64,000 nucleotides of DNA from positions 806,001 through 870,000 of the forward strand of contig NZ_JAJVDH010000003.1 in assembly GCF_022758145.1 (NCBI RefSeq), written 5' to 3'. Position numbers and translations under genes: made by a program. The notes under the pieces were generated by a model. It was not told where the DNA came from. It was given only the letters and a program-made list of their open reading frames with translations, and did not search any database. This stretch comes from Pontibacter vulgaris. GTDB taxonomy: Bacteria > Bacteroidota > Bacteroidia > Cytophagales > Hymenobacteraceae. Below are positions 45,097 through 54,488 of this stretch, piece after piece (within the stretch, counting starts at the first letter, position 1; each line of letters opens with the position of its first letter).

Positions 45097-47058
45097 ATGA
45101 AAAAACAGTATACTTTTGCTTTTGCCCTTCTCATGCTGGCATCTTGCCGCCAGCAACCCCAAGTAAGCACTCCTACGCAACAGCCGGCAGAGTCCAAAGC
45201 TGCGATTAATAAGTTTTCTGATAATACACTTCAGCAGATTTATACTTTGCAGGACGAGCGTAAAACCTCCGACTTGCTCCCGTACCTGCAACATCCTAAA
45301 GCAAAATACCGCTACGAAACCGCACTGGCCTTCGCCTCTGTGCAGGATACTTTGGCGATACCGCAACTACTGGGTTTACTTTCGGATACAACCACAAATG
45401 TGCGCAGGGCTGCGGCGTATGCTATTGGCCAGATTGGGAACAAAAAGGCACAGCAAGGTTTAATACAGCATATTCAGCAAGAAAAAAGGGCTGTAGTACA
45501 GGCAGAAATACTGGAAGCTTTGGGTAAACTTGCAACAAGCGAAGGCGTTTCTTACCTGGCTTATCTTCAGGCGACCGATACAACTGCACTGGCAGGCCAG
45601 GCCTGGGGACTTTACAGAGCCGGGCAACGCCAGAAGCAAAACACACAGGCCATAGAAAAAGCTGTTAGTTTTTTAAAACCTGAAATGCCATACGAAGCCC
45701 GCCTTGCCGCTGCTAACTTCCTGGGCCGCACTCCAAAACTAGACCTGACCAACTATAAGCAACAACTGCATGCCGCCGCAACCGCCGATAAATCTGCTGA
45801 TGTGCGCATGGCTGCCACCCAGGCCCTGGCAAAAGTAAAGGCAAAAGATAAAGCAGTTTTACTTACCGGCATCGTACAGCACGACTCGGATTACCGTGTG
45901 CGCCTGAGCGCGATAAGAGCTTTAGCCGGGCTGGAGTTTGGAGCGATAAAAGATGTTGTAATGGCAGGCCTGCACGATCAGAATGTGAACACGGCGGTTG
46001 CCACAGCCGAATTTCTGCAGGCAAACTATAAAGGCGCTGATGTGAATGTGCTGAAGCAGGCGCTTGGCTCTGTAAAAGATGGCCGCGTGCGTGCCGGCCT
46101 TATCTGGGTTATACTGCATAACAGCCCTAAAAAAGAAGCACTAAGCGCACAGTACCGCCAGCTTTATACTTCTACCCAAAACCCTTATGACAAAGCACAT
46201 CTGCTAAAAGCTCTTTCAGCCGATTACGGCAACTATAAATTTATTGAGCAGCAAACATTTAATGCGCCACAGCCTGTAATTGCTACTTATGGTATAGAGG
46301 CCCTGGCAGCTATGCGCCAGCAACCTGATTTCCCGAAAACACTGGAACAGGACTTTGCCGCAACATTTAAAAAGGCCATTGCCTCCGGCGATGTAGCTAT
46401 AGTTGGCGTAGCTGCAGGCACAATCCGCGACCCTAAGCTGAACTATAAAGACCTTTACAAAAATTGTACTTTCCTGACCGAGGCCCAGCAGAAACTTGTA
46501 TTGCCGCGCGATATGGAAACCAACATTGAGCTGCAGAAAACCATTGATTACTTGAGCGGGAAAGCTGAAACCACACAACCTCAGAACCCTTTTACCCACC
46601 CGATAGACTGGAAACTCATTCAGACGATAGCTGCTAACCAGCAAGCGATCATCAAAACTGAAAAAGGCGATGTAGTACTGCAATTGTTCGTAGAGGATGC
46701 CCCCGGTTCAGTGGCCAACTTTGTGGAGCTTACAAATAAGAAGTTTTTTGATGGTTTATACTTCCACCGGGTGGTGCCCAACTTTGTAGCACAAGGCGGC
46801 GACAAACGCGGCGATGGCTGGGGTAGCTCTGATTACTCTATCCGGTCGGAGTTTGCACCGTTGCATTACCGCGAAGGCTACGTAGGTATGGCATCTGCGG
46901 GCAAAGACACGGAAAGTAACCAATGGTTTATAACCCACTCTCCTACGCCACACTTAGATGGCCGCTACACTATTTTTGCCAAAGTAATAAAAGGCATGGA
47001 TGTCGTGCATAAACTTAAGGTTGGCGATAAAATTATAGCAGTAGAGCTGAAGCAATAA
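45097..47058 (+). CDS. Lipoprotein fusing HEAT repeats to a cyclophilin peptidyl-prolyl isomerase
   Basis: This 653-residue protein starts with a lipobox (LLMLASC, Cys17). Residues about 40-480 are HEAT-like repeats (for example VRRAAAYAIGQIGNKKAQQGL and VRLSAIRALAGL). The C-terminal about 150 residues are a cyclophilin (GDVVLQLFVEDAPGSVANFVELTNKKFFDGLYFHRVVPNF..., GYVGMASAGKD, QWFITHSPTPHLDGRYTIF). In the active site FHR...Q and FITHSPTPHLD are kept, so isomerase activity is plausible. It is an envelope chaperone tethered to the outer membrane; the HEAT part likely binds clients. Confidence 0.9.
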   Translation: MKKQYTFAFALLMLASCRQQPQVSTPTQQPAESKAAINKFSDNTLQQIYTLQDERKTSDLLPYLQHPKAKYRYETALAFASVQDTLAIPQLLGLLSDTTTNVRRAAAYAIGQIGNKKAQQGLIQHIQQEKRAVVQAEILEALGKLATSEGVSYLAYLQATDTTALAGQAWGLYRAGQRQKQNTQAIEKAVSFLKPEMPYEARLAAANFLGRTPKLDLTNYKQQLHAAATADKSADVRMAATQALAKVKAKDKAVLLTGIVQHDSDYRVRLSAIRALAGLEFGAIKDVVMAGLHDQNVNTAVATAEFLQANYKGADVNVLKQALGSVKDGRVRAGLIWVILHNSPKKEALSAQYRQLYTSTQNPYDKAHLLKALSADYGNYKFIEQQTFNAPQPVIATYGIEALAAMRQQPDFPKTLEQDFAATFKKAIASGDVAIVGVAAGTIRDPKLNYKDLYKNCTFLTEAQQKLVLPRDMETNIELQKTIDYLSGKAETTQPQNPFTHPIDWKLIQTIAANQQAIIKTEKGDVVLQLFVEDAPGSVANFVELTNKKFFDGLYFHRVVPNFVAQGGDKRGDGWGSSDYSIRSEFAPLHYREGYVGMASAGKDTESNQWFITHSPTPHLDGRYTIFAKVIKGMDVVHKLKVGDKIIAVELKQ

Positions 47059-47065
47059 CAAGTAT

Positions 47066-47107
47066 AAAGTATAAAAGGCAGCCCATAGAGGCTGCCTTTT
47101 ATACTTT
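47066..47107. terminator. Bidirectional terminator built from octamers
   Basis: Arms 47066-47083 and 47090-47107 are perfect 18-bp complements (AAAGTATAAAAGGCAGCC) with loop CATAGA. Octamers at 47060, 47067 and 47099 lie in or at the stem. It overlaps the last bases of the convergent thioredoxin-like gene. Confidence 0.92.
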
Positions 47108-47750
47108 ATAACCTATCTATCTGTTGGTTCTGCGGCTCAACCAGTTGAGACCAGTCTGCCAGTAAAAGCTTAAACTCCTGCTGCAAAGTCTGGCTGCGGT
47201 CTTTGGCATACCAGCCGTGTAATTTCTCTACAAACTCCTGATAAGGCGTGTTGTTTGCCTTCATTTCCAGAAACAGTTTCTGTGCCGGCTCCGGTCGTGG
47301 GCCCCAGGTTCCTAACTCTTCCAGTGTATCTGCTTTCAGGGCAACCAGTTTTGGTATGGAGCGGCCGCCGTTCGTTAAGTAGGCATCCATTACTTCGGGA
47401 TTCTCATCACGTAGCAAAAGCTTTACTTCTATGTTTGGCGATGCATCGGCAATTTTAACGAGGGCTGGCACAATCTGAGCTGCATCGCCGCACCAGGGCT
47501 CTGTTAGTATGGCCCAGACCATTTTAGTTTGCACACTAAGCAATACCTGCAACAACTCATCTGTCAGCACGGTAGTCTTTTCCACGCGCCGCATCCGGTG
47601 CACATTCATTCGGGTGTATTCTATCATCGCTTCCGATTGGTTCGGGCCGGTTGTTTTCCCTTCTGCCAGCAGCTGATCGGTCATTTCGCGGTACTGGGTA
47701 TAGGTAAGCGCCTTGGCTAAATGCTCTTTTGTTATTACTGTATTTGACAT
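47106..47750 (-). CDS. Thioredoxin-fold protein with single active-site cysteine
   Basis: This 214-residue cytoplasmic protein has the thioredoxin core ILTEPWCGDAAQIVPALVKIA followed by the cis-Pro motif (GGRSIPKLVAL). The usual CxxC is WCGDA, so only the N-terminal Cys remains. It is like the thioredoxin_9-type family seen in Bacteroidota, possibly a monothiol reductase or bacilliredoxin-like. The first about 70 residues are a helical extension. It converges on the HEAT-cyclophilin gene. Confidence 0.83.
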   Translation of the reverse strand: MSNTVITKEHLAKALTYTQYREMTDQLLAEGKTTGPNQSEAMIEYTRMNVHRMRRVEKTTVLTDELLQVLLSVQTKMVWAILTEPWCGDAAQIVPALVKIADASPNIEVKLLLRDENPEVMDAYLTNGGRSIPKLVALKADTLEELGTWGPRPEPAQKLFLEMKANNTPYQEFVEKLHGWYAKDRSQTLQQEFKLLLADWSQLVEPQNQQIDRL

Positions 47751-47983
47751 TATTTACTCTTTAAAACCTTTTATAAGTATACACTATACTTGCCGGCAAT
47801 TAACTGATGGTTATTTTTTGAACTACACTTCCACCATCAGCATATTCCTTTATTAACACCTATCCAGGCAAAGTGTTTTCTTAAGCTTGTGGTATCAAGC
47901 CATACTTCCTAAACCTGATTTATGTACGTACGGAAGTATGGGTAATTGGTGAAATACAATGCGGTAGCCGACAATAGCCAACC

Positions 47984-48916
47984 TTAATGCCCGGCTTCGT
48001 AGCTTCTTTCTCCGGCAGGCACAGGTATAGGCAAAAAGTTTTGCCGTGGTGGCAGCGGGCAGGTGGCGTAAGGCACAAAAGCGCATGGCGGATTGGTAGC
48101 TTTGTTAAAATCCAGCACGGTGGTTCCGTCGGCAGCGGGCCTGGCGGCATACAGGTAACGGCCAGCACCGTAAGTTTCGGTTCCGTTGGTCTTATCAGCA
48201 AAAATGATGAATAACTTATCCTCTTCCTGAAGTGCATCGAGGCGGTATTCTTTCCCATCTACTGTAAACACCAGCGCACCCGGCGAATCCTCTTCGGATG
48301 TTTGCCCCAGCACGTTTGTTATGGCTATCTTTTTCGGAAAAGCGTTGGGTTCTAAGCGTGCCTGCACGCGCCAAGCCGGCGATACCTCGTAGCGATCCAC
48401 GCCTTTAAAATTAGCGCGCGCCTTACTTTCCGAATCCCGTAACCTGATGCCATACTGGTCGCCGCGCCTAATCACAAACCAGGTTAGCGAGCCATACGTT
48501 AGTTGTGGCACTTCTTCTTTACCAGAAGTATAAATAACCGTTTCTTCGTTTATCGCTTCGCCGTTAAGCTTAATATTTATACTCGGGGCTGGTTTTATAC
48601 TTACCTTATCGCCTGCAAGTATAAAACTGCCGGCGCTTGCAGGTACTTTACCCTCCGGAAACACTATGCTATTCTCTCTGGCACTGCCAAAGGTGTTTGT
48701 ACCCGGCTTCAGCCAGAACAGGCCTGCTAATGCCAGCCAGCCATCTTCCTTTTTCAGGTTGGCTTCACGCTCCTGGTGCCATTGGTTTATACTTTCCACG
48801 TAAGCTGCTCCCGACTCAGGAGAGGCAGTTGTAGCCGGTGTTTCGGGTTGGTTGCTGGTGCAGGCTGTTGCGAGCATTAGCCCGGAAAGGCCAACAACAA
48901 AAAGTCTTTTTATCAT
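47984..48916 (-). CDS. DUF1684 lipoprotein
   Basis: This 310-residue protein has a lipobox (MLATAC, Cys19) and the DUF1684 pattern: WHQEREANLKKEDGWLALAGLFWLKPGTNTFGS near the N-terminus, WRVQARL in the middle, and the typical terminal block FNKATNPPCAFVPYATCPLPPRQNFLPIPVPAGE. The family is of unknown function. It faces the periplasm or cell surface on a lipid anchor. It ends in a 230-bp gap without a clear hairpin. Confidence 0.88.
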   Translation of the reverse strand: MIKRLFVVGLSGLMLATACTSNQPETPATTASPESGAAYVESINQWHQEREANLKKEDGWLALAGLFWLKPGTNTFGSARENSIVFPEGKVPASAGSFILAGDKVSIKPAPSINIKLNGEAINEETVIYTSGKEEVPQLTYGSLTWFVIRRGDQYGIRLRDSESKARANFKGVDRYEVSPAWRVQARLEPNAFPKKIAITNVLGQTSEEDSPGALVFTVDGKEYRLDALQEEDKLFIIFADKTNGTETYGAGRYLYAARPAADGTTVLDFNKATNPPCAFVPYATCPLPPRQNFLPIPVPAGERSYEAGH

Positions 48917-49242
48917 AGTTGATTTTATACTTCAGGTATAGATTATTTGAGTTCAGTTTGTGGGAAAATTCCCTCTACATGGTGGCCTTACTGGCGCTTG
49001 AAAAGTATCTAACTCTTCTGCCAAAGTTACGCCACTTACAGAAGTAAAAACAAGAAAGCTCCCGGATTGATGCACCTATAGTTTACTAAAGTATAAAAGT
49101 ATATTTTTATACTACAGCCAGAAGAAATACCTTCAACGGCAAAGGCTACAAAACATACGGTTATCTGTTAAAAATGACAATAAGCTGTATTTAAATGTGT
49201 GCAAGACAGTTGTTAGCAGTGAATTAATCAAGAACCAAAGCA
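48917..49242. other. Gene-free gap between divergent genes
   Basis: Nothing gene-like is seen. Near 49091-49112 GTATAAAA and TTTTTATAC form a small hairpin containing an octamer-like sequence. Confidence 0.4.
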
Positions 49243-50058
49243 TTGAAAACAAAAAAATTTATACTGGTAACTCTAATCCTGCTAACTGCAGTAAGTAAGA
49301 CTTTTGCTACAGCACAGGTTCCTGATATTCTTATTTATAACGGAGATACGCTTTCTATCTTCGCAAATCCGCTCGAACAGCTCCCTAACATTGATACCTT
49401 AAGACCAAAATTATTTGGAAGCAAAGAAGGCTGTACTACGACAGCTTGTTGGAGAGGATATCAGGCTGAATGGACTATAATTGAAAATCAACTCTTTTTA
49501 ACGGGTATCTATAGTTGTTGCCATCATAAAGACAAGATTCAAGCAAATCTCAAACAACTGTTTGGCAATAAGCTAATTGATGAAAAAGTACAGGCTGATT
49601 GGGTTACTGCCGATTTAATTTCGCCTTTGGGGAAAGAGCTATACTATGTCCATATGGGATATGAGTCTTTATATGAGAAGGAAGTGTTATTCCAAATAGT
49701 GAAGGGGAATCTTATACGTAAGCACGTTTTTGATAACTCTAAATCAAGGCAGTCAATTTACAGTCAAGACAGTGAAAAATTGCTCAAACATATTTACAGT
49801 AACATTAACTGGGAAGAGCTGCCAACACAGGAAAAGACAGTAAAAGTTTTCATTCAATTTTCAGCAAACCAATACGGTACTATTGATAGTGTAACGATAC
49901 TGAAAGGATTTAATGGAGTGTTTGACCGAGAAGCCGTAAGAGTTGTAAAGACCATTCCTGAGTGGGACGTTTATTATAGGCTTGGAAAACACGAAAGACG
50001 TGCTTGGTATATGCCAATTGTTTTCAGTGAGGAAAACTGGAGCAAGTATAAAAAGTAA
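49243..50058 (+). CDS. Exported protein with TonB-C-like end
   Basis: This 271-residue protein starts at TTG 49243, needed for its signal peptide (MKTKKFILVTLILLTAVSKTFA). The middle part (about 50-150) contains paired cysteines (EGCTTTACW, YSCCHH) and matches no family I can name. The last about 80 residues (VKVFIQFSANQYGTIDSVTILKGFNGVFDREAVRVVKTIPEW) resemble a TonB C-terminal domain, common in Bacteroidota without a TonB role. The gene is AT-rich, which hints at acquisition. Confidence 0.6.
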   Translation: MKTKKFILVTLILLTAVSKTFATAQVPDILIYNGDTLSIFANPLEQLPNIDTLRPKLFGSKEGCTTTACWRGYQAEWTIIENQLFLTGIYSCCHHKDKIQANLKQLFGNKLIDEKVQADWVTADLISPLGKELYYVHMGYESLYEKEVLFQIVKGNLIRKHVFDNSKSRQSIYSQDSEKLLKHIYSNINWEELPTQEKTVKVFIQFSANQYGTIDSVTILKGFNGVFDREAVRVVKTIPEWDVYYRLGKHERRAWYMPIVFSEENWSKYKK

Positions 50059-50169
50059 AAGCTGAAAGAAGATAAAAGCCATTAGCTTTCATTTTATCTA
50101 TCCTTTTCTAAATAAACTTGTATAAAAAAGGAGCTTTCACATTCCTTTATATTATTACCAGTTTTACTT

Positions 50170-50562
50170 ATGGCACAACCAGATAAGAAAGTTACCGAAG
50201 CTTTTCTCCAATCCTTTGCCGATGCATTTAATGCCCATGATATTAAGGCGATAATGGCTCATATGACTGATGATTGTGTATTTGAGGCTTCGGCGGGGCC
50301 AGATATTGATGGTGAAAAATTTACCGGGCAACAGCAAGTCAGACAATCATTTGAAGATGTATTCACAACATTCCCTGATGCACACTGGGGCAATCCCAAA
50401 CATTTTGTTTTAGGAGACAGGGGTTTTTCCGAGTGGGTTTTTACAGGCACTAAAACAGATGGTACTAAGGTTGAAGTTACAGGATGTGATTTATTCACTT
50501 TTAGGGATGGCAAAATAGCTATTAAAAATTCTTATAGAAAGAACCGCCTTCCAATGAAATAA
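50170..50562 (+). CDS. SnoaL/NTF2-like protein
   Basis: This 130-residue soluble protein has the cone-shaped NTF2 fold pattern: FLQSFADAFNAHDIKAIMAHMTDDCVFEASAGPD (10-45) and GTKVEVTGCDLFTFRDGKIA (98-117). SnoaL-like proteins act as small cyclases, isomerases or ligand carriers; the specific substrate here cannot be told. It stands alone with moderately short gaps to unrelated genes. Confidence 0.8.
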   Translation: MAQPDKKVTEAFLQSFADAFNAHDIKAIMAHMTDDCVFEASAGPDIDGEKFTGQQQVRQSFEDVFTTFPDAHWGNPKHFVLGDRGFSEWVFTGTKTDGTKVEVTGCDLFTFRDGKIAIKNSYRKNRLPMK

Positions 50563-50734
50563 GTATATAAATTCCCGCTAACAGTAACTAAAACATATTG
50601 AAACTTGCTTAAGTAAATCTGTTGGGAACAATATAGTTAACAGGAACACCTCTTTTACCTAGTCAATAAATTATAACTTTATTAATACTGTTTAGTATAA
50701 AAACACACTAAGTGTAGTATGTAAATTTCAACAT

Positions 50735-51529
50735 ATGAAAGCAAGACCGCTTTTACTGATAGTTTCTATCCTATTTATATGCGCCTGCGGAAAGGATAAA
50801 GATGCAAAATCATGTCTTGTACAGAGTATGATTGAAACACGAAATGGTTCCCCCATTATTAGTTCGTTCTTTACTTATGATGGTAGTAACAGGCTACTGG
50901 AGGTTAGCAGAACAGATCTGCCAGAAAGCCCTGATAATCGTGTTAAAACAACAACTTATACCTATGACGACAAAGGAAGGGTAATTGAAATAGTGCATCG
51001 CTATAGTGTCGGCGGAAGAACCGAAGATGCCTTAGATATTGAAACTTTCGATTATAATGAGCTAAATCAGGTTATAACTAAAGTGGTTTATGTTAAGCAT
51101 GGCACCAATGCAAGAACTGAGTTACAAAGGCTTGAATTTACTTATGCAAAACCCTTTGAGCTTAAAATGGAGAAGTTATATTTTGAAGGTGCTCTACAGG
51201 TAACGAGTGAGTACACTTATACTTCAGGATTGATGACAAGAGTAAAGGAAACCTTCAAAGATCAAAGAACACATGAAGTGGAAATAAAGTATGATGGCAA
51301 GAAAAACCCTTATTCTACGTCTCCAGCCTTATTGGCCATTCAACTTGGCTATGGTTATCCTCACCAACACAATATAAGCAGCCTGTCTGGTAAATTATCG
51401 GGAGGAAGGAGTTATACAACTAGTATGAATTACACTTACTCTGAGAATGGTTATCCTGAAACCGCGCAGGAAATAACTTCACAGGAGGGCTCAGGGTTGA
51501 GTCTCAAGTATAACTATAATTGCTTTTAG
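50735..51529 (+). CDS. Lipoprotein with YD/RHS-like beta-hairpin repeats
   Basis: This 264-residue lipoprotein has signal and lipobox MKARPLLLIVSILFICACGK (Cys18). Its body repeats short Tyr/Asp hairpins (FFTYDGSNRLLEVSRTD, TYTYDDKGRVIEIVHRY, DYNELNQVITKVVY), like DUF4595 and YD-repeat proteins. Such proteins are surface-attached; a function is unknown. An inverted repeat follows the stop (51542-51582). Confidence 0.7.
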   Translation: MKARPLLLIVSILFICACGKDKDAKSCLVQSMIETRNGSPIISSFFTYDGSNRLLEVSRTDLPESPDNRVKTTTYTYDDKGRVIEIVHRYSVGGRTEDALDIETFDYNELNQVITKVVYVKHGTNARTELQRLEFTYAKPFELKMEKLYFEGALQVTSEYTYTSGLMTRVKETFKDQRTHEVEIKYDGKKNPYSTSPALLAIQLGYGYPHQHNISSLSGKLSGGRSYTTSMNYTYSENGYPETAQEITSQEGSGLSLKYNYNCF

Positions 51530-51541
51530 AAAGTAATTAAG

Positions 51542-51582
51542 TTAACTCCTGTATAGTAAGAGGTCAGCTTAGCAGGAGTTAA
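51542..51582 (+). terminator. Possible terminator or RNA hairpin
   Basis: TTAACTCCTG / CAGGAGTTAA, 10 bp perfect with a 21-nt loop that has its own small stem. Only a weak T run follows. Confidence 0.4.
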
Positions 51583-51778
51583 ACCGATTGTACTTCTCTT
51601 TTTAATACCCCGTCTCTTTCAGAATTCCCAGCCTGATTATCCTTTGCCAGCAACTTTTTGCTAACTTCACTACTGCACAGGAATCTACTGAACCAATGCC
51701 ATACTTTAGTGTTGTCAAGCGAATGCTTACATTATATATCCGTTAGCTTGCCCTACATAATCATACTACAGCACCCCT

Positions 51779-52285
51779 ATGAAGTATATTTTAGAAACTG
51801 AAAGACTAAGGTTAAGAGAATTTATACTTGCCGACACAAAGTTTATAATAGAACTTGTAAACACACCCGGGTGGATACAATACATCGGCGAAAGAAACGT
51901 AAAAACTGATGAGCAGGCAGTAAAATACCTCGAAAATGGCCCTCTGAAAAGCTACGCCCAACATGGTTTCGGTTTATACTTAGCAGAAACGAAAGACGAC
52001 AAAAAACCAATCGGGATGTGCGGTATACTTAAACGCGATAACCTGGAAAACCCGGATATAGGCTTTGCCTTTTTGCCGGATTTTAACGGAAAAGGCTATG
52101 CTTTTGAAGTTGCCAGCGCTACTTTATCTTACGCAACAAATAAGTTAAACTTACCTACAGTTCTGGCTACCGTTTTACCTGATAATGCACGGTCTATTAA
52201 GCTTTTAGAGAAACTCGGGCTCAGGTTCATCAAAACGTTTTGTTACCCCGACAGCAAACAAGAACTACGCCTATACAGTAACTAA
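51779..52285 (+). CDS. GNAT-family acetyltransferase (RimJ/RimL type)
   Basis: This 168-residue protein begins YILETERLRLREFILADT, the typical RimJ/RimL start, and carries a P-loop-like acetyl-CoA site FNGKGYAFEVASATLSY and the later NARSIKLLEKLGLRF. It acetylates an N-terminus, an amine or a small molecule; the target is unknown. It is followed by a methyltransferase gene 42 bp downstream, likely co-transcribed. Confidence 0.88.
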   Translation: MKYILETERLRLREFILADTKFIIELVNTPGWIQYIGERNVKTDEQAVKYLENGPLKSYAQHGFGLYLAETKDDKKPIGMCGILKRDNLENPDIGFAFLPDFNGKGYAFEVASATLSYATNKLNLPTVLATVLPDNARSIKLLEKLGLRFIKTFCYPDSKQELRLYSN

Positions 52286-52327
52286 AAATACGGGCAAAAT
52301 CTGTGTGGCATCAGACAATACAGAAAA

Positions 52328-52963
52328 ATGGATCGAAATAAAATCACAACTGAAACCTGGGATAAGCTGGCATCGGCTTACCAGGACAGATTCATGGACC
52401 TGGACCTGTATAACGACACCTATGACACTTTTTGCCAATTAATTGAGAAGCCCTACGCTAAGATTTTCGAGATCGGGTGCGGCCCAGGCAACATAACAAG
52501 GTACCTGCTTTCTAAACGACCTGATTTCAAGATCGAAGGTATAGATGTGGCCCCGAACATGGTACAGTTAGCGCAGGCCAATAACCCAACCGCCAGTTTC
52601 AAGGTGATGGATTGCAGGGAAATTGATACACTCACCGATAAGTTTGATGCCATTATATGCGGGTTCTGTATGCCATATTTATCTAAAGCAGAGTGCGTAA
52701 AACTGATAAGCGATTGTTCAAACTTACTCGATAGCAACGGCATTTTATACTTCAGCGCGATAGAGGGCAACTACAGCAAATCCGGCTATGAAACCAGCAG
52801 CAACGGGCAATACAGCATGTATGTTTATTATCACGAGGCCGAATATCTACAGAAAGGGCTGCAGGAGAATAATTTTGAATTGATCGGGTTGAGCCGCAAA
52901 CAATATCCCAAACCGGATAATTCAAGCTCAACTCATATGATCTTTATTGCCCGTAAAAAGTAA
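52328..52963 (+). CDS. Class I SAM-dependent methyltransferase
   Basis: This 211-residue enzyme has the SAM-binding motif I FEIGCGPGNITRYLL (about 46-60), motif II acid GIDVAPNM and motif III-IV MDCREIDTLTDKFDAIICGFCMPYL. It resembles the Methyltransf_11/25-type, acting on small molecules. The substrate is unknown. With the upstream GNAT it makes a two-gene modification pair typical of accessory regions. Confidence 0.88.
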   Translation: MDRNKITTETWDKLASAYQDRFMDLDLYNDTYDTFCQLIEKPYAKIFEIGCGPGNITRYLLSKRPDFKIEGIDVAPNMVQLAQANNPTASFKVMDCREIDTLTDKFDAIICGFCMPYLSKAECVKLISDCSNLLDSNGILYFSAIEGNYSKSGYETSSNGQYSMYVYYHEAEYLQKGLQENNFELIGLSRKQYPKPDNSSSTHMIFIARKK

Positions 52964-53048
52964 AACCTACCCTGGCAGATAGCTGCATTTTAGCTTCAAA
53001 ATTGCTTTAATATTTATCAGCCATACTTTACAGCAAGTATAAAAATTA

Positions 53049-53079
53049 AAATGCCCCGCTTTTCTTAAGCAGGGCATTT
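53049..53079. terminator. Terminator between convergent genes
   Basis: AAATGCCC...GGGCATTT, eight bp plus an inner GCTT / AAGC after a one-base mismatch, between the methyltransferase and the beta-helix lipoprotein gene. Confidence 0.7.
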
Positions 53080-53105
53080 AACTTCAAAAGAGTATAAATA
53101 AGTAC

Positions 53106-54488
53106 TTATTTCCAGGAAGCCCAGTTAGAAGCTGCTGCCCAGTTATCTGTTCCTACTGCTCCTCTAAATGCTACCGTAGTAAAGAAAGTAGAATAATCCG
53201 GTCCGGAGAAATTAGCTCCCGTAAGCGCTGCTGCGCCACCCTGCAACGAAAAGTCCGGAGCTGCCGAGGCAGCATAAGGCGCTTTCAGTTTCAGGTCGGC
53301 AAGCGACTGGATTACCGTATTCTGGTTAGTTGAATTTGTTGCGAAGTTTGTTAGCTCTTCGTCTGCAACCACTTCGGTGTTTAGGTCCCAGGTAAAGGCT
53401 CTTGCAGAGTTATCGCTGTGCACCAGGTTAAACATAAATTCTGAGCCCTGGCCATTTAAAAGTATAGGCCGTGTTTTCATACATACCATTAAGCCGCCTT
53501 GCGGGTATTCTGCCACAATAGAGTTGCGCACGGCAAAGCGTGTAGCCTTCCGGATGTATACACCCTGGTTCAGGTTGGTTTTGGTAGTTTCGGCGCCTTG
53601 CGGGCCAAGTATGGTCATGTTAGAAATAACCGGGCGCGTATGAGGAACTGGCCCAAGGGCATCTTTGTCGTTGAGGCTTTCCATGCCGTTTGCCCGAAGC
53701 GCATGCGCAGATGGTGCCGCTGTACGATATGAGATTATGTACTGCAATTTGCCGGTATAGCCACGGTCAAAGTCAAAGTCGTCGTCGCCGTTGTTATAAC
53801 CAATAAGGTATTTTGCGTTAACAGTGCCACCCACAAACTGAAAAGCATCGTCGCGGGAGTTGCGCACCATTACATGTTCTACTTTAGTTGCAGAGCCAAC
53901 ACTGAATAAGCTAAGGCCGCTGGCCATATCGGTTTCCCATTCATCTTCCGCATCCGGGTTCAGGCCACCGCAATACTCCAGGCGCAGGTAGTTTATTGCT
54001 CCGGAATTATCTCCGGCCACGTCGCCACCAAATTTAGTATCATCTGAAACAGGCAAACCAGGCACATTTCCGGTTACCAGGTTAGTAGGCGCTTTACCTA
54101 ACAAAACTATACCTGCCCAGTCGCCGGGTGTTTTGGCTGTAGCTGCTGATGTAAAAACAACAGGCTTTTGGGCGGTGCCATTAACAAACAATTTAGCGCC
54201 TTGCTTAACTACCAGCCCGCCTTTTTCTGCTGTACTTTTTGCACCAACAAGAACGGTAACACCGGCTGGTATAGTAAGCGTTGCATTATTTTTTACATAT
54301 ACCTGCCCTTTCAGGTAGTAAGTGGCATTTTCCTTAAGTACCAGGTTTTCTGTGATAGCACCTTTTATAGTATCTGCCTTCTGTTCAGATGGGTCTGTTA
54401 TATCAGGAGAAATATGGGATCCTTCGTCATCGCAGGACGCAAGGGATAGCAGTGCCAGGGAAGCACATAAAAAGTAAATCCTTCTCAT
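53106..54488 (-). CDS. Surface lipoprotein with parallel beta-helix
   Basis: This 460-residue protein has a lipobox (LSLASC, Cys19). The sequence then shows short beta strands with repeated turn motifs: YYLKGQVYVKNNATLTIPAGVTVLVG, GGLVVKQGAKLFVNGTAQKPVVFTS, WAGIVLLG, VEHVMVRNSRDDAFQFVGGTV. These are typical of pectate-lyase-like right-handed helices in large cell-surface proteins of Bacteroidota. No catalytic triad is evident. It may bind polysaccharide. An inverted repeat lies 45 bp upstream of the ATG. Confidence 0.8.
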   Translation of the reverse strand: MRRIYFLCASLALLSLASCDDEGSHISPDITDPSEQKADTIKGAITENLVLKENATYYLKGQVYVKNNATLTIPAGVTVLVGAKSTAEKGGLVVKQGAKLFVNGTAQKPVVFTSAATAKTPGDWAGIVLLGKAPTNLVTGNVPGLPVSDDTKFGGDVAGDNSGAINYLRLEYCGGLNPDAEDEWETDMASGLSLFSVGSATKVEHVMVRNSRDDAFQFVGGTVNAKYLIGYNNGDDDFDFDRGYTGKLQYIISYRTAAPSAHALRANGMESLNDKDALGPVPHTRPVISNMTILGPQGAETTKTNLNQGVYIRKATRFAVRNSIVAEYPQGGLMVCMKTRPILLNGQGSEFMFNLVHSDNSARAFTWDLNTEVVADEELTNFATNSTNQNTVIQSLADLKLKAPYAASAAPDFSLQGGAAALTGANFSGPDYSTFFTTVAFRGAVGTDNWAAASNWASWK

